Shown here piece after piece: positions 1 through 9,060 of a stretch of DNA of 64,000 nucleotides. The stretch comes from Paenibacillus tundrae (GTDB taxonomy: Bacteria > Bacillota > Bacilli > Paenibacillales > Paenibacillaceae), in the NCBI RefSeq assembly GCF_036884255.1, contig NZ_CP145605.1:930001-994000 (forward strand), given 5' to 3'. The notes beneath the pieces are model-generated. The model saw only the letters and a list, made by a program, of their open reading frames with translations, did not search any database and was not told where the DNA came from. Both the position numbers and the translations under genes were made by a program. How positions within the stretch are numbered: the stretch's first letter is position 1; each line of letters starts with the position of its first letter.

Positions 1-468
1 CAGTTTGTCGAGCAGATTGCAGACCTGACAACTGAACAATTCGATGCGACGTTCAAAACCAATGTGTACTCCATGTTCTGGCTCTGCAAAGCAGCCGTGA
101 AACATATGAAGCCAGGTGGTTCGATCATTAATACATCGTCCATCCAAGCATACAGTCCGTCACCGATTCTGTTGGACTATGCAACTACGAAGGCTTCGAT
201 CAATACCTTCAGTAAAGCACTCGCCCAACAGGTTGGCAGCAAAGGCATCCGTGTGAACATTGTTGCACCAGGGCCGGTGTGGACACCACTTCAGATTGTC
301 GGTGGACAACCTGTAGAGAAGTTGTCCGAATTCGGGAACAATACACCGCTGGGTCGTCCGGGACAACCTGTTGAGATGGCTCCAGCATACGTATTTCTGG
401 CGAGCCAGGAATCCAGCTATGTGAGCGGAGAGACGTTGAACGCAAATGGTGGTACCGTAAGTCCGTAA
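1..468 (+). CDS. SDR family oxidoreductase (5' end cut by window edge)
   Basis: C-terminal about 155 residues of a short-chain dehydrogenase/reductase. The frame is open from the first base, so the start codon and the N-terminal Rossmann glycine motif lie outside the window. Visible family marks are the NxS strand (INTSS), the catalytic Tyr-Lys pair in YATTK, the PGPVWTPL segment after the active site, and the C-terminal [12 protein letters not shown] cofactor-fold end. These place it among NAD(P)-dependent classical SDRs of the type often annotated as general oxidoreductases in Bacillus; the substrate cannot be told. A terminator follows closely. Confidence 0.9.
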   Translation, partial: QFVEQIADLTTEQFDATFKTNVYSMFWLCKAAVKHMKPGGSIINTSSIQAYSPSPILLDYATTKASINTFSKALAQQVGSKGIRVNIVAPGPVWTPLQIVGGQPVEKLSEFGNNTPLGRPGQPVEMAPAYVFLASQESSYVSGETLNANGGTVSP

Positions 469-534
469 TCGTAGCATGTATTGTACAGATAAACGATGTT
501 CTGGGAGCGTTACGTCTCATCAGGTTTAAAAAAG

Positions 535-575
535 AAAACGGGACAAAGCAGTGGTAAGATGCTTTGTCCCGTTTT
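535..575. terminator. Bidirectional intrinsic terminator
   Basis: Sixteen-base arms (AAAACGGGACAAAGCA and its complement) around a 9-base loop, with A-run and T-run on the two sides. It lies between the convergent SDR gene and the minus-strand 90-residue gene, so it can stop both. Confidence 0.85.
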
Positions 576-604
576 GTATGTCTCGTGTTAGGTTAGAACT
601 TGAA

Positions 605-877
605 CTATTTCTGTTCCGGTTTCGATTCGAGAATAGCATAGCTGCCAAGGGTGGCAAGCTGGGCTGTATTCAGCAGTGATTCATCCACTGCAGCCAATGC
701 TTCACCAGCGGCTGTCATAAGTTCATCTGAGTTAACAGGTGAAGCGAACCGTAGGATGACAGAAGTCTCCCCTTTTTTCAACTCTGTCTCTGCCTTGGTT
801 TTATATTCGCTAATGGATGCGACTTCAAGGTTGTTCTGTACATAATTGCTTAATCCGATACCAATACGTATAGGCAT
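605..877 (-). CDS. Small hypothetical protein overlapping the GNAT gene end
   Basis: About 90 residues, mildly acidic, no signal peptide or membrane segment; I do not recognise the family. The chosen ATG (MPIRIGIGLSNYVQ) lies inside the last 53 bases of the upstream GNAT gene in another frame, so translation would be coupled. No good ribosome binding site is visible before it and the true start may differ. The C-terminal half (VILRFASPVNSDELMTAAGEALAAVDESLL) has a regular helical look. It ends close to a shared terminator, which supports a genuine operon end. Confidence 0.5.
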   Translation of the reverse strand: MPIRIGIGLSNYVQNNLEVASISEYKTKAETELKKGETSVILRFASPVNSDELMTAAGEALAAVDESLLNTAQLATLGSYAILESKPEQK

Positions 878-1595
878 CGGTATAACCCAATTTTGCATAT
901 AGCCGTCTTGCGGGTGCATTGTTTTCAACGACTTGCAGATAACTTGACACAGCACCATGATTTTTACCCCAGTGCAACAGATGCAGGATCATCTGTTCTG
1001 CCAGGCCGCGATTACGGTACGTTGGTTCTGTAATGATGTCATGCAGTCCAATGACTCCCTGCTCAACCACGCCAAGTCCGCAGGCCGCCACGATGCCATC
1101 AACAGATAGGGTGATGAAACCTGTCTTTGCGCGAACGTTTAAGAGCATCTGTGTCATCGTTTCCCTGAATTCTGCGTTGACTGCATTCAAACGACAGAAA
1201 TGGTTCAACCATTCGTCAGTGAGCTGCTCGTCGATATGTACCTCCAGATGCTCAGGAGCTTTCAGTTCTTCTAGATTTCGAAGCTGTACGATCGTCCGAT
1301 CCATGACGACATAACCTTTATCCTGCAAGAGCTGATCCAATTCTTCTGGCTGAACAAACGGTGTAATTTTGAAAATAGTACTTAACTGGTTAGATGTATA
1401 AAATTGCTCACAGGCCGTGATTTTCTCATGTACATCCAGGGTAGAAGGGTAGATGGCTTGAACCGAGTTCGCTCGCTTCGTATACCCTTTGGCAAAACGC
1501 AGCACCCATCCGTCATACAGTGAGGTTGATAGAGGCTGCCAGTGGTTGAGCGTTAATTCTTCAATATGCCGATGCGTATACTCTGTTGCATACAT
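825..1595 (-). CDS. GNAT family N-acetyltransferase
   Basis: 256-residue two-part acetyltransferase. The C-terminal half carries the GNAT core: the acetyl-CoA pyrophosphate loop (TEPTYRNRGLAEQMI, matching R/Q-x-x-G-x-A) and the late ENNAPARRLYAKLGY motif. The N-terminal half is a divergent GNAT-like lobe. Two in-frame ATGs exist: the first directly abuts the GGGAGG sequence, whereas the second sits 9 bases from it, so the second is chosen. Substrate unknown. The 3' end overlaps the small downstream gene. Confidence 0.85.
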   Translation of the reverse strand: MYATEYTHRHIEELTLNHWQPLSTSLYDGWVLRFAKGYTKRANSVQAIYPSTLDVHEKITACEQFYTSNQLSTIFKITPFVQPEELDQLLQDKGYVVMDRTIVQLRNLEELKAPEHLEVHIDEQLTDEWLNHFCRLNAVNAEFRETMTQMLLNVRAKTGFITLSVDGIVAACGLGVVEQGVIGLHDIITEPTYRNRGLAEQMILHLLHWGKNHGAVSSYLQVVENNAPARRLYAKLGYTDAYTYWYRIKQLCTEQP

Positions 1596-1829
1596 TTTGT
1601 TCATCCTCCCAGTGTAATGATCAAGTATATGTAAGATTTTAATTTAATAATAATACATATAAATGAATAAAAATTCAATTGGGATTGTTCGGATGTTAAA
1701 CATCTGATTATTGGTATACAATTTGTAGGATACAGTGAAATGCAGCAATTAATAAGTAAGGATAAATAAGAATTTATATCAGTAAACAAGCATTAGCATA
1801 CAGCTCAAGTTGCAGAAATGGAGTACAAC

Positions 1830-2492
1830 ATGATTACTATAGAGATCCAGGGACAGACCATTACATGTCATATTGAATATGGCAAACGAAAAAAAGCTTC
1901 CATCACGATGGACTTGCCCTACATGGTCACGATAAAGGCACCTAATGGCACCAGTGAAGAAGCGTTAACGGCACTCGTGCGGCAGCACGGAGAGGTCATC
2001 CTCACAAAGTCGGCGCTTATGCAGCAGGCACTGGAAGGCCCTCAGGCTAAGGAGTACGAACAAGAGGGCAAGGGAGCATTTTTACATTTTGGTAAGGAAT
2101 ATGCACTACATGAATTAATCCCTGTCGAAGGATTGGGGGAAGAGGAGCTAAGAGCGACCCTGAAGAAGTTCTACTTTGCCGAGTGTAAACGAGTAATTGG
2201 GGAGCGCATCGTTCGCTATCAACGAGAGCTTAAGGTGAAGCCGAAGTCTGTAGACATTGTGGAATCAGCCACGAAATGGGGGAGCTGTAGCTGGGACAAA
2301 AAGCTTACCTTTAACTATCGTTTAGCTATGGCACCGTATGAAGTTATTGACTATGTCATTATCCATGAGCTCTGCCACATTCATCATATGAATCATGACC
2401 GCTCGTTCTGGCGTCGTGTCGGCAGCATCATGCCTGATTACAAATCGAAGGAAGACTACCTGATGAGACATGGACGTGCTATGACGTTGTGA
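1830..2492 (+). CDS. YgjP-like M48-family metal-dependent hydrolase
   Basis: 220-residue protein of the DUF45/YgjP family. The zinc site is clear: HELCH at about residues 179-183 with a further His in the following NHD motif, preceded by the family signature WGSC near 150-153. Family members are zincin-fold hydrolases, and E. coli YgjP is described as a UTP pyrophosphatase; the substrate here is not shown by sequence. An upstream in-frame ATG exists 12 bases earlier, but GGAG lies 6 bases from the chosen ATG. Followed by the DUF1801 gene in the same direction. Confidence 0.88.
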   Translation: MITIEIQGQTITCHIEYGKRKKASITMDLPYMVTIKAPNGTSEEALTALVRQHGEVILTKSALMQQALEGPQAKEYEQEGKGAFLHFGKEYALHELIPVEGLGEEELRATLKKFYFAECKRVIGERIVRYQRELKVKPKSVDIVESATKWGSCSWDKKLTFNYRLAMAPYEVIDYVIIHELCHIHHMNHDRSFWRRVGSIMPDYKSKEDYLMRHGRAMTL

Positions 2493-2552
2493 ATTACAAT
2501 GAATTCAAATACCCGTACCACGAGGTTTACTCTGTGGTGGAAGGAGTTAATG

Positions 2553-2939
2553 ATGCCAGATAGCAACCCCTTTTCTGTGCAGGTGGACGAATATATTATG
2601 GGATTTGCACCTGAGGTGCAGGCACGACTTCAAGCTCTAAGGCAGTTGATTCGGGAAGCAGCCCCGAATGCGGAAGAGAAGATCAGTTACAAGATGCCCA
2701 CGTATGCACAGCATGGGAATTTGGTTCATTTTGCTGCATATCAACATCATATTGGGTTCTATCCGGCTCCTAGTGGGATCACGGCATTTCAAGAGGAACT
2801 CTCCACATTCAAGAATGCGAAGGGATCGGTTCAGTTCCCTCACAATCAGCCGTTACCCGAAGAGCTGATCCGGCGAATCGTCGAATTTCGGGTGAAAGAG
2901 AACGTGGAGAAGGCAGCAACGAAGAAGCAGAAGAAGTAA
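2553..2939 (+). CDS. DUF1801 (YdhG-like) protein
   Basis: 128-residue soluble protein of the DUF1801/YdhG-type fold, often annotated as iron chaperone-like on structural similarity to frataxin. Diagnostic segments are the N-terminal helix (QARLQALRQLIREAAPNAEEKISYKMPTY), the HFAAYQHHIGFYP core and the C-terminal basic tail. The ATG is preceded by AAGGAG at 6 bases; another ATG directly before it is only 3 bases away and is less likely. Probably cotranscribed with the neighbouring metallohydrolase and cysteine hydrolase. No function is shown by sequence. Confidence 0.8.
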   Translation: MPDSNPFSVQVDEYIMGFAPEVQARLQALRQLIREAAPNAEEKISYKMPTYAQHGNLVHFAAYQHHIGFYPAPSGITAFQEELSTFKNAKGSVQFPHNQPLPEELIRRIVEFRVKENVEKAATKKQKK

Positions 2940-2968
2940 TAAACCGACCTGATCAAAGGAGAGTTTAG

Positions 2969-3499
2969 ATGAATAAGGCTTTAATTGTGCTGGACGTACA
3001 GCAGGGTATTGTACGATTACGTGATGTAACAGAACCAGTGGCCAAGATCCAATCTGTCATTGGGGAGTTTGAGGAACGGGACTGGCCGATTGTATATATG
3101 AAGCATGTAGATTACAAGCAAGAGGATTCGTCTCTGTACTATAAGGAGCATGCCAATCTGGAGATTGTGCTCGATACGAAGCAGCATCCTGTGCTGGAGA
3201 AGAGCAAGCCAAGTGCGTTCAGCAACCCGGAATTAAAGACATGGATGGTAGAACGGCACATTGATCATGTATTTATTGTAGGGTTCAATACGGAATACTG
3301 TTGTCTGTTCACAGCAATTACAGCAGAGCATGAGGGTTTCCAGGTGACCTTGATCGAGGATGCGACGGGTACTGTCAACACCGAGGAGACTTATGAGATG
3401 AAGGGACTAGACATTCAAGACTTCGTTGGATCAATTCTGAATTGGTCTGGGTGTATTGAAGTGTTATATGTGGATGAGTTCAAGGAAATGTACGCCTAA
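2969..3499 (+). CDS. Isochorismatase-family cysteine hydrolase
   Basis: 176 residues with the catalytic triad of the family: Asp9 in LIVLDVQ, Lys78 ahead of SAF, and nucleophile Cys111 in GFNTEYC, followed by a second Cys112. The fold is the alpha/beta cysteine hydrolase found in isochorismatases, nicotinamidases and N-carbamoyl amidohydrolases; the residues seen do not decide the substrate. The AAGGAGAG site is well placed. A strong terminator follows the gene. Confidence 0.88.
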   Translation: MNKALIVLDVQQGIVRLRDVTEPVAKIQSVIGEFEERDWPIVYMKHVDYKQEDSSLYYKEHANLEIVLDTKQHPVLEKSKPSAFSNPELKTWMVERHIDHVFIVGFNTEYCCLFTAITAEHEGFQVTLIEDATGTVNTEETYEMKGLDIQDFVGSILNWSGCIEVLYVDEFKEMYA

Positions 3500-3569
3500 G
3501 TTTATCTATCAAAAAAGAGATCTGCTGCAGACTCCTGTATCCTTGGGAGAGTGGATATGAATTTACAAG

Positions 3570-3610
3570 AAAACAGTCGGAAATGCCCTTGAGGCTTCCC
3601 GACTGTTTTT
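3570..3610. terminator. Intrinsic terminator between convergent genes
   Basis: Arms AAAACAGTCGG and CCGACTGTTTT with an 18-base loop and a T-run. Sits between the cysteine hydrolase and the minus-strand CAP gene and can serve both strands. Confidence 0.85.
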
Positions 3611-3644
3611 GTTGTTGTGGATACTATTTAATCTGAGTTTCTAA

Positions 3645-5054
3645 TTAATTAATATAGTAGGTCACGTTTGAGTTGCCAGCCGCTGTGATGAGATAGGTAA
3701 TATCATCGCTGACCTTCATGTAGATGTTGAGATCGGAAGCGGACAGGTTAGGCAGCGTGAGACCGAATCTACCACGTGCATCAACATTTACAGTGACTGT
3801 TCTGATATGGCTTTCCTCGGGTGATGGTCCATAGATCTGGAAGGTGAAGCTTTGGTTAGCGTATTTCAACAGTGTTCCATTAATCTTTAACGTACGGTCT
3901 GCTGTGTATTGAAATTTAACGAGGAAATTATCCAAGATATCTTGGGGATCAGGTTCCTGTGTACCTGGGTCTACTCCCGGATTCGGTTGTGTCTTATTTA
4001 CAGAGAAGAATCGGGTTTGATACGTAATCTCGGCATTGGAGCCGTCTTTCTTCTTCAGACCTGTGATTCGGATGTTAAACGTGTCATTTTCTTTCAAAGA
4101 CTGGATCTGATCTGGACGGAAAATGATAGCGTAATTGTATGCATAAGAATCGTTATTTACATTAAAGTATGCTCCCGAAGGGTCGGTGCTGTTCTTATGA
4201 TTGGCCCCTAATACCCACGTCCGCTGATCTGATGAGCGAACAACCTCAACTCGTACATTCGATTGGGAAGGCTTCGCGAAGACATCTGGGTTCAGTTGTA
4301 CGGACCAAGCTTGAGAGCTTTTGAACGCTTCAATCGGGAAGTCCCCTTTGTTTGGATACAAGCTGTAATTATAGTTTACCTTTTCCGCACGGCTGGTATC
4401 GAGAACCTGCATCGTACTGAACTGGTTGGCATACGACTTGTTATCACGGTACGCAACACCGAATCCCGTCTTCTTCAATTGTGTGCTCAAAATCCAGCGG
4501 CGATGACCCAGTGCAGCAATGTTGCTCGCATCTGAATCATCCATATACGCTTCAACACTGTTGACTGCGACGTTCCCTCTGGAGCTGTAAGCTGCAAACA
4601 GGTTGGAACTTGATGCCGACTTGGCACCTAAGTCGTAAAAGTCCTTTGGCATGTCCGCCGGTTGAGGCGGATAATGAGAGAGCGCTGATGTAGAGATAAC
4701 GACTGCGCCATGTTGTGCTTGTTGATTGAGCGCAGCATCTAGAACGAGATCCCCCTCGAGTCCTGACAGGAAACGATAAAAGTTAGCTGCATTCAGGGCG
4801 TGCTCTAAGGAAGCATCACTAATTTTCCCCGCAATATAAGGTGCCATAGCGGAAGGTGTCTCGGTGAACGTCACTGATTTATCTTTCTCACTCATCCATT
4901 CATTCCACTTCTGAGTAATTTCTTGCTCGCTCCGCTCAGGTAACAAACTGTCGATGGGAGCTGCCGAAGCCTGCTGGGATGCAAGCAAAACGAGCAGTAG
5001 ACCAGCTAAAGGTACTGCTAATAACGAACGGATGTAGCGTTTTCCATTAAACAT
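3645..5054 (-). CDS. Secreted CAP-domain (SCP/PR-1-like) protein
   Basis: 469 residues with a Sec signal peptide (basic start, Leu-rich core, cleavage near ASQQASAA). Residues about 90-210 form a CAP domain: NFYRFLSGL helix, the SALSHYPP histidine segment, and the GHRRWIL end motif that is the bacterial CAP hallmark. About 250 further residues form beta-rich extensions, including a Pro-rich linker (NPGVDPGTQEPDPQD) and a C-terminal beta-sandwich-like part. CAP proteins are extracellular; several bind lipids or cell-wall components, but the role here is unknown. AAGGAG precedes the ATG at good spacing. Confidence 0.85.
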   Translation of the reverse strand: MFNGKRYIRSLLAVPLAGLLLVLLASQQASAAPIDSLLPERSEQEITQKWNEWMSEKDKSVTFTETPSAMAPYIAGKISDASLEHALNAANFYRFLSGLEGDLVLDAALNQQAQHGAVVISTSALSHYPPQPADMPKDFYDLGAKSASSSNLFAAYSSRGNVAVNSVEAYMDDSDASNIAALGHRRWILSTQLKKTGFGVAYRDNKSYANQFSTMQVLDTSRAEKVNYNYSLYPNKGDFPIEAFKSSQAWSVQLNPDVFAKPSQSNVRVEVVRSSDQRTWVLGANHKNSTDPSGAYFNVNNDSYAYNYAIIFRPDQIQSLKENDTFNIRITGLKKKDGSNAEITYQTRFFSVNKTQPNPGVDPGTQEPDPQDILDNFLVKFQYTADRTLKINGTLLKYANQSFTFQIYGPSPEESHIRTVTVNVDARGRFGLTLPNLSASDLNIYMKVSDDITYLITAAGNSNVTYYIN

Positions 5055-5220
5055 GTTTCAATCTCCTTTTTTAATTATAAATTTTAATATTATGTATCCA
5101 ATGGTTATTATCGACAGTAGAGGCATCTTTCGTTAGCTTTGCTCTCCTTGAATTCAGCGATTTTTCAGTTAGAGCCCTTATAATACTGTTCGAATCCTGT
5201 AATGGAAAAGGAGTTGTGAC

Positions 5221-6819
5221 ATGTTTAAGGTGATTCATCAGATGCTCTATCTCATTATGGCGTTATGTATTGGGCTGTTTATCGCTTCGTCCTTCTTTCT
5301 CCGGGCGCAGTACAATTACGCCATGTATGGAGATAATCCCATATTAGAAGCGCAGCAATGGGGCATATTCATTCCGATCATCATCGTGCTGCTCGTATCT
5401 AGCATCCTGCTCTACAGAATCTGTTTGACATTAGATAAATTCCGCCCCAAGGTGGTCATTCCTGTGGTGTTACTTTGTTCGTTTATCGTGCAGGTGGGCA
5501 TTATTTTCCTGTTCCCGCGTGTGCCTACAGATGACTCACAGACCGTACTCTCTCTGGCGATGAATATGCTCTATGATCAGGACTATTCCTCGTTTGAGAC
5601 AGGTGGATATCTGCATATGTTTCCATTCAATTTCTCAATCGTGCTCTATTTAAAAACATTGCTGTCCTTGTTTCCAGACAACTATCTGGTTATTAAGCTA
5701 TTTAATATTTTCTTTTCACTCATAACGACCTATATGATCTATCTGATCTATAAACAATTGAATCGCAGATCCACAGCGCGTGATTATGGCATTTTAATCT
5801 TTGCAGCGACGTATCTTCCGTCGTTATTTATGAACAATCTGATCTATAACGATGTGATTGCAACTGCCTTTTTTACATCCTCCTTATATTGCTTGATCCG
5901 ATTTACGAACAAAACGTCGTGGAGCATGTTGATTATAGCTGCAGTTCTATTGGCGATAGGTAACTATTTCCGAAGTGTTGGTGCGGTCATCCTGATTGCT
6001 GCTATTCTGTATATTCTGCTGAACTGGTGCAATATTGGACTCAAAAAAGTTATAGCATCCATCGGCATTTTGACTATTCTATTTAACGTTCCAGGCTGGA
6101 CGCAGAATGCAGTACTGCAATCGACGCATACCGTTGAAGGATCTGTGAATGAGAACTCGGCACCGATCTATATGTGGCTCAATATGGGGATTAATCTGGA
6201 GCGATTCGGCTTCTGGGACAATATGGAGAGTTATCGAATCTATCAGCGAGAGGCGAACTATAACCAAGCGACAAGTACAGCGTTATTCAAGCAAGAGATC
6301 GAGAGAAAGTTATCCGAGGCAAGCTTAGCTGAACTGGCGGAGATGTACTATAAAAAGGTTATATGGACGTGGACTGAGGGTACTTATCAGATGGATCGAT
6401 ATGGAATCGGTAATGAAAGTGGAACGGACATGGGAAGAGGTAGAGGTGGGGGTGCAGGGATTGCAGGCTCCTACAGTTATACCAATCCAATGACAGAACT
6501 ATTTGCAGGAGATTCGCCGTACCGAGTTGGTGTGTTATGGATCGTATATGTCATGAACTTCCTGATGTATTGTTTCATCCTGATTCGGGTGATCGGTGCG
6601 ATACGTGCCAAGAGATACGATGAGGTTTCGCTGATATTAGTGATTCTAGGGTTTATCGGATTTTATATCTTGTGGGAGATCAAGTCGAGGTACATTTATC
6701 CGGTATATCCGCTGCTCATTGTGCTGTCCTACATGGGATTCAAGGATGTATATGACTTCGTATTTCGAGGAAAAATCGACTGGAAACCCGCTTCACAGAC
6801 TTCCTTAGGAAAAGGGTGA
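5221..6819 (+). CDS. GT39/ArnT-like polytopic glycosyltransferase
   Basis: 532-residue membrane protein with about 11-13 hydrophobic segments. The first large extracellular loop carries the acidic pair typical of GT-C fold enzymes (PRVPTDDSQ), which suggests transfer of a sugar from a lipid-phosphate donor on the outer face of the membrane. A Gly-rich soluble stretch (GRGRGGGAGIAG) lies near residue 405. It starts with AAGGAG at 7 bases. The next gene, a lipoprotein, begins 5 bases after its stop, so the two form an operon. Acceptor unknown. Confidence 0.75.
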   Translation: MFKVIHQMLYLIMALCIGLFIASSFFLRAQYNYAMYGDNPILEAQQWGIFIPIIIVLLVSSILLYRICLTLDKFRPKVVIPVVLLCSFIVQVGIIFLFPRVPTDDSQTVLSLAMNMLYDQDYSSFETGGYLHMFPFNFSIVLYLKTLLSLFPDNYLVIKLFNIFFSLITTYMIYLIYKQLNRRSTARDYGILIFAATYLPSLFMNNLIYNDVIATAFFTSSLYCLIRFTNKTSWSMLIIAAVLLAIGNYFRSVGAVILIAAILYILLNWCNIGLKKVIASIGILTILFNVPGWTQNAVLQSTHTVEGSVNENSAPIYMWLNMGINLERFGFWDNMESYRIYQREANYNQATSTALFKQEIERKLSEASLAELAEMYYKKVIWTWTEGTYQMDRYGIGNESGTDMGRGRGGGAGIAGSYSYTNPMTELFAGDSPYRVGVLWIVYVMNFLMYCFILIRVIGAIRAKRYDEVSLILVILGFIGFYILWEIKSRYIYPVYPLLIVLSYMGFKDVYDFVFRGKIDWKPASQTSLGKG

Positions 6820-6823
6820 ACAT

Positions 6824-7435
6824 ATGCAAAAACGTAATAGAACTACATCTTATATATGGATGATGCTTGTATGCTCTGTCCTGTTGGTATCCTGTGATGC
6901 CATCACGTCTCAGCAGATTGCAATGCCAAGTTCCAATCCAGGTATGACTGGATTTCCTAATATGAATGGCGGCGATGGAGGTATGAACGGTGCGCCTAAT
7001 GCTAACGGAGGTTTTAATCGAGGTAGTGTTGGTGGATCGGATTCAGATGCACGTACAGGTAACCGAGAAGCCATGCGCGGAGGCATGATGAATGCAGATT
7101 CCATGGGCAAAGTGATCTCTGTTGATGGCAATGTCATCACCGTAGCATTGTTGGAGCAGGCGCAGAAGGGCCAACCCTCCAGTTCCAGCAACAACAGTCA
7201 GCAGGGGAGTTTTCCAGGAGCCAATATGGATATCAATGAAACAGGTGAGGAAATGAAATGGACGGTGAATGATGATGTGATCATCACCCGAGGAATGATC
7301 ATGGGGAGTCAAGATAACAAGTCCAGCTCTGATTCTGCCTTACAGTTGTCCGATCTTAAGCAAGGGGATATGATCATGATCTGGTACCAAGACAATACAG
7401 AGAAGGTAGAGCGGATTATGATCAATCCTTTCTAA
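6824..7435 (+). CDS. Gly/Asn-rich lipoprotein
   Basis: 203 residues with a lipobox (LVSC, lipidated Cys24) and then a low-complexity Gly/Asn/Met segment (about residues 40-85) that would act as a flexible tether. The C-terminal part (GKVISVDGNVITVALLEQ to VERIMINPF) resembles a small beta-barrel of the DUF5666 kind. Its position directly behind the GT39-like gene suggests that it works with, or is a substrate of, that enzyme; this is inference from position only. Confidence 0.75.
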   Translation: MQKRNRTTSYIWMMLVCSVLLVSCDAITSQQIAMPSSNPGMTGFPNMNGGDGGMNGAPNANGGFNRGSVGGSDSDARTGNREAMRGGMMNADSMGKVISVDGNVITVALLEQAQKGQPSSSSNNSQQGSFPGANMDINETGEEMKWTVNDDVIITRGMIMGSQDNKSSSDSALQLSDLKQGDMIMIWYQDNTEKVERIMINPF

Positions 7436-7486
7436 TTGTTGTGAATGTTATATGGTAAGTGATGAATTGGTGAGGCGATTTTGTAA

Positions 7487-7515
7487 TTGCTTACATGAAA
7501 TATATGGATTAATAT
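7487..7515 (+). promoter_or_regulatory. Candidate sigma-A promoter for the leader peptide
   Basis: TTGCTT and TAATAT separated by 17 bases, 35 bases ahead of the leader start codon. Partial matches only, but the spacing is ideal and no other gene start is near. Confidence 0.4.
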
Positions 7516-7550
7516 AGAAATAACTTGGTTTCTCGAAGGGAGTGAGCGTC

Positions 7551-7610
7551 ATGAAACGACGGGCTAAGATGAACGCAATGACTACAACCATTAAGGTGAT
7601 TATGAACTGA
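7551..7610 (+). CDS. Putative 19-residue leader peptide
   Basis: Short frame ATG to TGA encoding a basic, Met/Thr-rich peptide (MKRRAKMNAMTTTIKVIMN) with a strong AAGGGAG site 8 bases before the ATG. It is followed by about 150 bases of non-coding RNA and a clean intrinsic terminator, then the APH-fold kinase gene. This layout is that of ribosome-mediated attenuation. A six-base segment (TGCGGC) downstream of the peptide could pair with the terminator arm, which is a weak antiterminator candidate. No family match is recognised. Confidence 0.45.
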   Translation: MKRRAKMNAMTTTIKVIMN

Positions 7611-7768
7611 ATAGATACAGCAGACATCGGGGATTAGGTGCGGCAATATGCTGCTCAGAATACCATCGGATGACTGCTGACCATAGGGATATAACTGCAT
7701 TTTTTTCCTGGTGATCACGAGGTTTATTTGTTTATGCGCTTCTTCTCGTACACCACGAATTTTAAAAG

Positions 7769-7793
7769 CCGCAGGCATAGCCTGCGGTTTTTT
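7769..7793 (+). terminator. Terminator ahead of the APH-fold kinase (possible attenuator)
   Basis: CCGCAGGC / GCCTGCGG arms with a 3-base loop followed by six T. It lies about 160 bases after the leader peptide stop and 134 bases before the kinase start, so it either ends the leader transcript or conditionally controls the kinase gene. Confidence 0.8.
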
Positions 7794-7926
7794 GCGCGCC
7801 AAAATAGCCATTTAACCCGGTGGCGGGTCAATGGAACGATCTATTGCAGGCAATAGCTGCTGGGAATCATTTCTTTTATCAGGCACGCCCGAGCAGTATT
7901 AACGATATTAAATAATGAGGAGCTAG

Positions 7927-8919
7927 ATGCCCATGTTAAAACTAAAATATTTATTCCACAATCACGATCTCGCCGAGATGATATTGAAGCAATGGGACTA
8001 TGATGCAGAGTCGCTGGATATGTTCCAACATTACCGAATATCGTCGAATGCGGTATACCCGTTCCGATTTCAAGATGAAGTTCGGTTGCTTCGTTTTGCA
8101 CCTGTGGACGAAAAGGATAAATTGAAAATAGAAGCCGAATTAGCATTCCTGCATGAACTTCATCGACATCAATATGGAGCGCTAGAGACTGTTCCAGCAC
8201 ATAACGGGGAGGAGCTTGTTCGGGTTCATACACCGTGGGGGGCCTATTATGCATCGGTGTTCAAACGTGTTCCAGGGATATCACTTGCTCGTGTTGACCT
8301 GGATGAGACGATTGTTCACGGTTATGGTCAGGCGTTAGGCAAGCTACACAACGTATCCCGTCAGTACGTGCCAGAGCATACGGGTCGCTGGACTTATATA
8401 GAAGTGCTGGATTGGATGCAAGGTGTGTTAGAGGAGTTTTCAGATGAGACAGAGGCTTTGAATGAGGTCAATGCTGTGCGGACGGTGTTAGCATCCTGGC
8501 CTGTTACGAAGCAGAACTTTGGTCTCATTCATTACGATTTTGAACTGGATAATGTATTTTATGATCAGGCGAATCATGCCTTTTATGCCATTGATTTCGA
8601 TGATACTATGGTTCACTGGTATGCGATGGATGTGCAGCAATCATTGGATAGTTTACAGGAGGAGGTTGAGCCAGAGCACTGGGAGCGGATGAAACAATCC
8701 TTTATGCGAGGATACTGGTCTGTAGCCGAAGAAACGGTTGATATGGAGATGATGTTTCCGGTATGTCGCCGCTTCGCCAACCTGTACGGCTATGTACGAA
8801 TACTTCGATCTGCCGCGCAGCAATGGGCGCATGAACCTGAGTGGATGTGTGGATTGCGGGAGAGGTTGGAGAAGGCATTGGTAGAAAAAGCGAAGCTATT
8901 CGGTCAACCGCTGTCTTAG
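7927..8919 (+). CDS. APH-fold phosphotransferase family protein
   Basis: 330-residue kinase-like protein of the aminoglycoside phosphotransferase/choline kinase superfamily. Brenner-type catalytic loop HYDFELDN gives His202, Asp204 and Asn209, and the Mg-binding DFDD follows at about 223-226; the N-terminal lobe carries FKRVPGISL. Substrate unknown: the superfamily includes antibiotic, homoserine and sugar kinases. GAGGAG lies 4 bases from the first ATG and 10 from a second ATG two codons later, so the start is uncertain by two residues. The upstream leader and terminator hint at regulated readthrough. Confidence 0.8.
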   Translation: MPMLKLKYLFHNHDLAEMILKQWDYDAESLDMFQHYRISSNAVYPFRFQDEVRLLRFAPVDEKDKLKIEAELAFLHELHRHQYGALETVPAHNGEELVRVHTPWGAYYASVFKRVPGISLARVDLDETIVHGYGQALGKLHNVSRQYVPEHTGRWTYIEVLDWMQGVLEEFSDETEALNEVNAVRTVLASWPVTKQNFGLIHYDFELDNVFYDQANHAFYAIDFDDTMVHWYAMDVQQSLDSLQEEVEPEHWERMKQSFMRGYWSVAEETVDMEMMFPVCRRFANLYGYVRILRSAAQQWAHEPEWMCGLRERLEKALVEKAKLFGQPLS

Positions 8920-9060
8920 AGTTGTAGGAGCTGCAATGCGTAGTATGACGTAACCTATCAGAGTTCAAATCGTGCAAATAGCACCAGATAATCCCCACAA
9001 GCAGCACTCATAAGCAACATGCCAAAGGGACTTTATGCTTCTTTATGCTTCACTGTCATC

